Positions 59,446 through 64,000 of a DNA stretch of 64,000 nucleotides are shown here, piece by piece. This DNA is from Takashimella koratensis (Eukaryota > Basidiomycota > Tremellomycetes > Trichosporonales > Tetragoniomycetaceae): the NCBI GenBank assembly GCA_003116875.1, contig BCKT01000012.1, positions 858,775-922,774 on the forward strand. Direction: 5' to 3'. A program made the translations under genes and the position numbers. The notes below the pieces were generated by a model that was given only the letters and a program-made list of their open reading frames with translations, had not been told where the DNA came from and did no database searches. Position 1 is the stretch's first letter; every line of letters starts with the position of its first letter.

Positions 59446-62242
59446 ATGTCTACTCCAGTCGAGACCCCGACCCCTGCCGGCCCGACCTCTCCTCCTCGCC
59501 GATCTCCACTCATCCCTACCCTCTCTCGCCTCGCTCAATCCACCTCTGGCCCTTCGCTTGACCCATCCGCCTCCCACTCCAACTCTTTCTTCTCTTTCTC
59601 ACCAACCATCATGGGGCCTACACCTGCTCTTACGCCCGATACTTCTTCCACTTCCACACTCGTCTCCCCTGTTCCTACTCCTAGCCTCAATCCGACCTCC
59701 AACCCGCTTACCACCTCCACCTCCACCTCCAACTCCACCTCCAACTCCACCTCCAACTCCACCTCCAACGTCACCAGCACCAATCCGACGTCTCCCTCGC
59801 CGTCCATCTCTACCCCTTCACTCCTAGGCGTAGGCGGCCGTACCCTCCGCGCCGTCCGAGCCGTCTCCGGCGCCGTCTCATGGGCAGCGACATCCATCAC
59901 CTCTCAACCCCCACCCACTCGTCAACACCCAAGTGGAGATATCCTCGTCTCTCCACTCGGAGCAATCTTGTACCCCACTTTACAGACTTACAATGAGGGC
60001 CCAATCCTCGTTCTTTCTCTACCGAGGGCCCGAGCACTCCCATCGCGAAGTGACCCCGCGGCAAGTGGAGATGGAGGTGGTGCAGGGTTAGTGGGAACGG
60101 TACCACCCGTGGCAACAGATGACCAGCTCGCCCAAGCAGTCTTGGACCGACTTGAACCTTGGGTGGGCGAAGAAGGGGGAAACTACGCGGTACTCCTCCT
60201 CGCCAGTCCAGGAGGGGACGGAACAGCTTCAGGCGCTGGAGAGGAGAGCGGAAAGGGAGGGAGGAAGCTGCCTGGTGTCGCTTGGTGGATGTGGAGGTAT
60301 CGCAGACTGCCCAGGAAGTGAGTCAGACTGAGGTATAGTGGGGTAGTTGAAGTACTCCCTTGAGAATAGTGCTGATCCTGGCTTGCAGGTATCGAAAGAA
60401 TTTGAAGAACCTGGTGTGTAATAATGAACTCCGAAATCCGCTATCGTTGTTTGTCCGTACAGGTCGCAAGCTGATCAGAGCCACAGTTTGTCGTTCATTC
60501 CTCCCCTCTTACAAGAAGTACGTCTCCCCTTACACCCCAACTTTGCGTCCAGGCACTAACCCTTTCCAGCCCTGCTCCCGCTTCTCCTCCCGCTCCTCTC
60601 GCCCAAATTCTACCGCAAGTTACACGTCGCGCCAACCCTTCTCTCGCTGCGGGGTCAAATACCATTGTCCGGAATTGAGCTGGACGTTCCGACGCTACTT
60701 GAGGAAGGTCGAGCCATTCGGGCGTTGCAGCAACAGCGGCGTGGGTCGGGTCGCGCGGCCGGGCTGGGCGGAGCGGGAGGAATGGGCGGGCTCGGTGGAC
60801 CCGGTGGACCCGGTGGACCTGGACAAGCTGCGTACGACGCCCCTACTGGGAGCGGGGAGAAAAGGGGAAGTGTAGGAGAGGGAGTCGGAGTAGCCGCAGC
60901 CGCAGCGGGAGCCGCAGGGGCCGCGGTAGGTGGAGGATTAAGATGGGGGTACGCGACAGTTAGTGGGGCGATGGGTGCGGCGTCGAGTTACCTCGGTCTA
61001 AGTGACGACAAACCCGAGGGCGCGGAAGGGCAAGGGGCAGGGGTGAGAGGTATGGGAGGTATGGGAGGTATGGGAGCAGAGGAAAGGGCGGATGGGGAAG
61101 GAGAAGGAGCCGAAGTGGATGAACAAGGGTTTGATTTGGCGTCTATCGAGCCAGGTGGGAACGATGAAGTGTTGGTAGACCTCGCGAGGGTGATCTTGAC
61201 CCATTGCGCGACGACAGAAGGTATTTTCCGCCGTTCAGCCAACGTGAGTAAGGTCGATAAACACCATTTGACCACCGCTGACTACCTTCGTACTTGTCGA
61301 AATCCAGCCTCACCTCGTCCTCGCGATCACCTCGCTTTTATCAATCCCTGAGCCTATCCGGATCCCATGGATCGATATCGCACAATTCGACCCACTCACA
61401 CCGCCGGCTGTGTTGAAGCGGGTTATAGGGGAGACAAAGGAGCCTGTGATTGAGGTCGGGATGTATGCTGATATTCGGGCGGTGCATTCTTTGCAAGAGT
61501 GAGTAAACGCTTGATCACGATTACCTCACGTCAAGTTCTCTTATCGCTATCAGAGTGGTACTCTACTATCAGAGTAGCACTCGGTTGTTCCGCCCCACTC
61601 TGCCTTCCCAGCTGTATCGTTATTAAGCTGACCCACCTCAGCCTTCGAGCCTTCCGATCTTCTCTCCCACCGGCGTCACGCTCGATCCTCACCCACCTGA
61701 CTCACCTAGCACACCACCTCCTCCCTTCTGAACCAGCAACGAAAATGACTTCAAAGGGTTACGCGATCGTTTTCGCTCCGGGTCTGGTGAGGTCCAGCAA
61801 CCCTGTAGAAGACGCGATGATGTGTTTGGATCCGGGCAAGGGGAGGGTCGCGCTCGGTGGGGTGTTCGAAGCTGGTCCAGGTCCAGGTCCAGGCGCTGGT
61901 CCAGGTTTAGGCGGAGGAGGAGGGAGTCAAACGCTTGTTGGAGTGTTGGATATGTGGATCGACCAGTGGGTCGCGATCGAGCGGGAAGGGGCCGAACATC
62001 TCGCAGGAGAAAGGTGCGATTGTCCTTGGTCTCGAGGTGATGTCAGGCCGTCGGTTCGTCGACCTATCCGAAGCTCAACATCTGGTACACTGAATGTTGG
62101 AGCGGACGGGGGAGGAGGGGGTATGTCTGGCGTGCCAGGGTCAGTGAGGCACGAGTTGTTGTCTCCAAAGGATAAAGAGAAAGGAGCGGGGAAGAGGCGA
62201 ACGGCACCACCTGTTTCGGGGTTGTTCACGGATCCTGCATAG
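59446..62242 (+). CDS. RhoGAP-domain protein with CRAL-TRIO/BCH-like region
   Basis: ATG 59446 opens a Ser/Thr/Pro-rich N terminus with a TSTSNS-type repeat (59711-59770). A CRAL-TRIO/BCH-like region follows: GDILVSPLGAILYPTLQTYN, GVAWWMWRYRRLPRKYRKNL, KNLFVVHSS, LLSPKFYRKLHVAPTLLSLR, IPLSGIELDVPTLLEE. After a Gly-rich linker the RhoGAP domain appears: NDEVLVDLARVILTHCATTE, GIFRRSAN (FR holding the usual arginine finger), DPLTPPAVLKRVIGETKEPV, SLQDLRAFRSSLPPASRSIL, THLTHLAHHLLPS, KMTSKGYAIVFAPGLVRSSN. It ends at TAG 62240-62242. It resembles fungal Ecm25-type and p50RhoGAP-type proteins that switch off Rho/Cdc42 GTPases at membranes. The segment between the finger and LKRV is shorter than usual. 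Confidence 0.85.
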
Positions 62243-62574
62243 TAAGACGAAATGAATATCGTCGATGCCAAGAGCGATACGGACATAGTGAATGTGAACG
62301 GTGGGGTTATGCGTTGAAGGAACGAAAGAAGATGTAGGACAATCCATGCAGTATATGATATAATGAGATTCATCCATGTGAAAATATCGATGTAATGGGT
62401 TTCATACCTTTAGATACCTCTATCTAGGTCTACAAACGGATATCTCGAGGTTCGAGTTGATGTATGAGTTTGAGTTGATGTATGGACAGTCGTCATCGTG
62501 ATAGTGTCGTACAATGTTACGTTGATTCGTGATTTTATCTCTTTGCTGAGCAGTTGTGGTCTCGTGTCAACCTT
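62243..62574. other. Convergent intergenic region
   Basis: AT-rich 3' flanks of the RhoGAP (+) and zinc-finger (-) genes. No gene was recognised. Confidence 0.5.
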
Positions 62575-64000
62575 TCACTCGGAAGGATCCACAGCCATGG
62601 TCTTTGTTTTGACAGATGCCGAGGCCGACTTTTTCGCAACGATCCGAGGGACAAGGGACAGACTGCTCTCTAGCTGATTGACCAGTTCGTCCACTTGGTC
62701 CACGGCCATCTCTCCGTCCTTGTCAGGGTGGTCTGGTTGGTCTGTGGCTCTTGTAGATTGTGGATAGCTCACAGCTGCAGAGGCTGCGGTGGTAGTGGAG
62801 GTTGTCGTCGTCTTCGTCGTCGTGGTCGTGGTCGTTGTAGAAGCGGGTGGTCTGGCCGGGTTGGCTAGGTCGTTTCGGTCGGAGGTAGAGAGAGATGGAG
62901 GATCACGTCGAGGTCGGATGAGCGACGCCGCGAGTCCATCTTCACGTGCGATTTGGTTAATCTGTACATACAAGGGGTCAGCGTCAAGCCAAGCCCCGTG
63001 AGATCCCAGTCAAATTTGAGCAGAGGAAAAGGTCACAAAAACAATTCAAAGAAATCGAGCCAAGACTCACGCCGTGGTTTGTGATGCTGAAGAAATAGGT
63101 ACTAGGGTAATCTATGCGACAAGTCTGGTCAGTAACCGAGACCCGAGTTTGGGTCGAGGCTTTGAAGGGATAATGGATCGAGCGATTGGGGGGTCAAGGG
63201 GTCAAGGGGTCGAAGGGTCAAGGGGTCGAAGGGTCGAGGGGTTCGGGGGAAAGGACGTACGGTGTTTCTCGACAAGGTGGTTTCGGCGATTCTTGGGTGT
63301 TGAGAAGACTTTGTTACATAGTGCAGGGTCGAGAAAACATTGAAACTGGAATTAATCAGTACCAAGCTCGTCATTTCCATGTGAGTGGGTCGTGGAAGTT
63401 GACGAGAAGAGTGGTTTTTGGTTGAACTGAGATGGACTGAGACTCACGACTCGTTCACCTCGGGCTTGACGTTCACGTACGATCGGATCGTGGGTCTCTA
63501 TCTCATGCTAATCCCCAAACGGTATCAGCCAACCATCTCATCATGTCACCATTTCACCACCGACCAAGCCCACCAAACCCAGCAACACTCCAACCCGCAC
63601 AGCCCGCACAGCCCGCACAGCCCGCACAGCCCGCACAGCCCGCACAGCCTCATGAAGCAACCGTGAAAAGCAGAGCTTCATCTAAAGGTCGGAAACTTAC
63701 GAGATGAAGTAAACGGCTTTCGGGAAAGACTTTACCGCATTCTCGCCATCGACCTTTAGAAGCTGAACCGCCGCCTCTAAATCCTTCGGGCAAGCCACCA
63801 TCGTGGCTACCTCGAATCACGTTGCCCCTCATCGGGGTGGAAGGGGTTCTAGTAACGGTCCCACCGATTGCATCACTTCTTCCGGTCCCTCCTGTCTGTC
63901 CGTTCTCCTCTATTCCTTCACTCCCTAACCCCCCTCCACTACCCAAACCCCCTCCACTCCCTCCGCTGCCTTCGGTCGCTTCGGTCGCTGCAGAGACAAC
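62575..64000 (-). CDS. C2H2 zinc-finger protein, ZNF511-like (5' end outside window)
   Basis: The frame is open at the right edge, so the N terminus is missing. Exons read: a Gly/Ser-rich part, then KGRWRECGKVFPESRLLHL, HEIETHDPIVRERQARGERV, FQCFLDPALCNKVFSTPKNR, RNHLVEKH, DYPSTYFFSITNHG and INQIAREDGLAASLIRPRRD. The last exon is disordered, with a long Thr run (about 62795-62835), and ends KTKTMAVDPSE (stop 62575). The order finger, HDP---RARGE--FQCF, second finger, YP--YFF--TNHG is the signature of the conserved ZNF511 family, whose role is poorly known. Introns contain a GGTCAAGG/GGTCGAAG repeat (about 63190-63241) and a CGCACAGCC repeat (about 63595-63649). Confidence 0.85.
63190..63241. 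repeat. GGTCAAGG-type octamer repeat in an intron
   Basis: Six near-identical octamers lie in tandem inside an intron of the ZNF511-like gene. Confidence 0.8.
63595..63649. repeat. CGCACAGCC nonamer repeat in an intron
   Basis: Six perfect nonamer units lie in tandem inside another intron of the ZNF511-like gene. On the + strand they would read as PHSPHSPHS; this is not coding. Confidence 0.85.

Noticed and set aside
63595..63649. Short direct repeats considered as a CRISPR array
   Set aside because: The units are contiguous nonamers without spacers, inside an intron of a eukaryotic gene.
1..64000. tRNA, rRNA, transposase or reverse-transcriptase genes
   Set aside because: I looked for B-box-like GGTTCGAAT elements, ribosomal RNA text and mobile-element motifs on both strands and found no convincing example; a covariance scan would settle the tRNA question.

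Overview
This window is nuclear DNA from a filamentous or yeast-like basidiomycete, most probably a tremellomycete-type agaricomycotine. The evidence is internal: coding sequence is GC-rich, and genes are cut by many introns of about 50 to 90 nt with GTNNGT donors and a CTGAC/CTAAC branch motif shortly before the AG. The families are fungal: a cerevisin-type protease, a C2H2 plus fungal-type transcription factor, RCE1, bL36m, uL14 and Argonaute. No rRNA, tRNA, transposon, CRISPR array or telomere repeat was found. Species cannot be named from the sequence alone. Exon boundaries were read by eye; where I give lengths in residues, the frame closes exactly across all exons. || Layout, left to right: end of a Ser/Gly-rich protein gene (+, to 817); an unrecognised membrane/low-complexity protein (-, 1481-3507); a TLC-domain multispanning protein (+, 4216-5621); a 2.8 kb stretch with intron-like signals and a short Argonaute-like peptide; a 28-exon Argonaute (+, 8404-12944); a secreted or vacuolar subtilisin (-, 13930-15914); a 19-exon 1659-residue protein whose architecture suggests a meiotic axis core protein of the SYCP2/Red1 type (+, 17286-23228); a PCID2/Thp1/CSN12-like PCI protein (-, 23756-25639); an island of intronless, unrecognised genes, one frameshifted (26317-29773); a small hypothetical gene (-); a VAP/Scs2 ER tether (+, 31506-33769); an OTU deubiquitinase (+); a hemerythrin-like protein (-); another intronless orphan (+, 39774-40610); a (6-4) photolyase/cryptochrome (-); a large C2H2 transcription factor (-, 44280-48251); mitochondrial bL36 (+); an LSH/HELLS/Irc5 SNF2 remodeller (-, 50345-54273); ribosomal uL14 (+); RCE1 CAAX protease (-); a RhoGAP protein (+); and a ZNF511-type zinc-finger protein running off the right edge (-). 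|| Most genes are unrelated housekeeping functions and nothing is operonic. The themes worth attention are chromatin and small-RNA biology. A slicer-type Argonaute with an RGG/poly-Gly block inside its PAZ region, a possible second Argonaute fragment upstream, an LSH-type remodeller and a candidate meiotic axis protein lie within about 50 kb. The intronless island at 26-30 kb contrasts sharply with the intron-dense neighbours and is the best place to look for lineage-specific or acquired genes.
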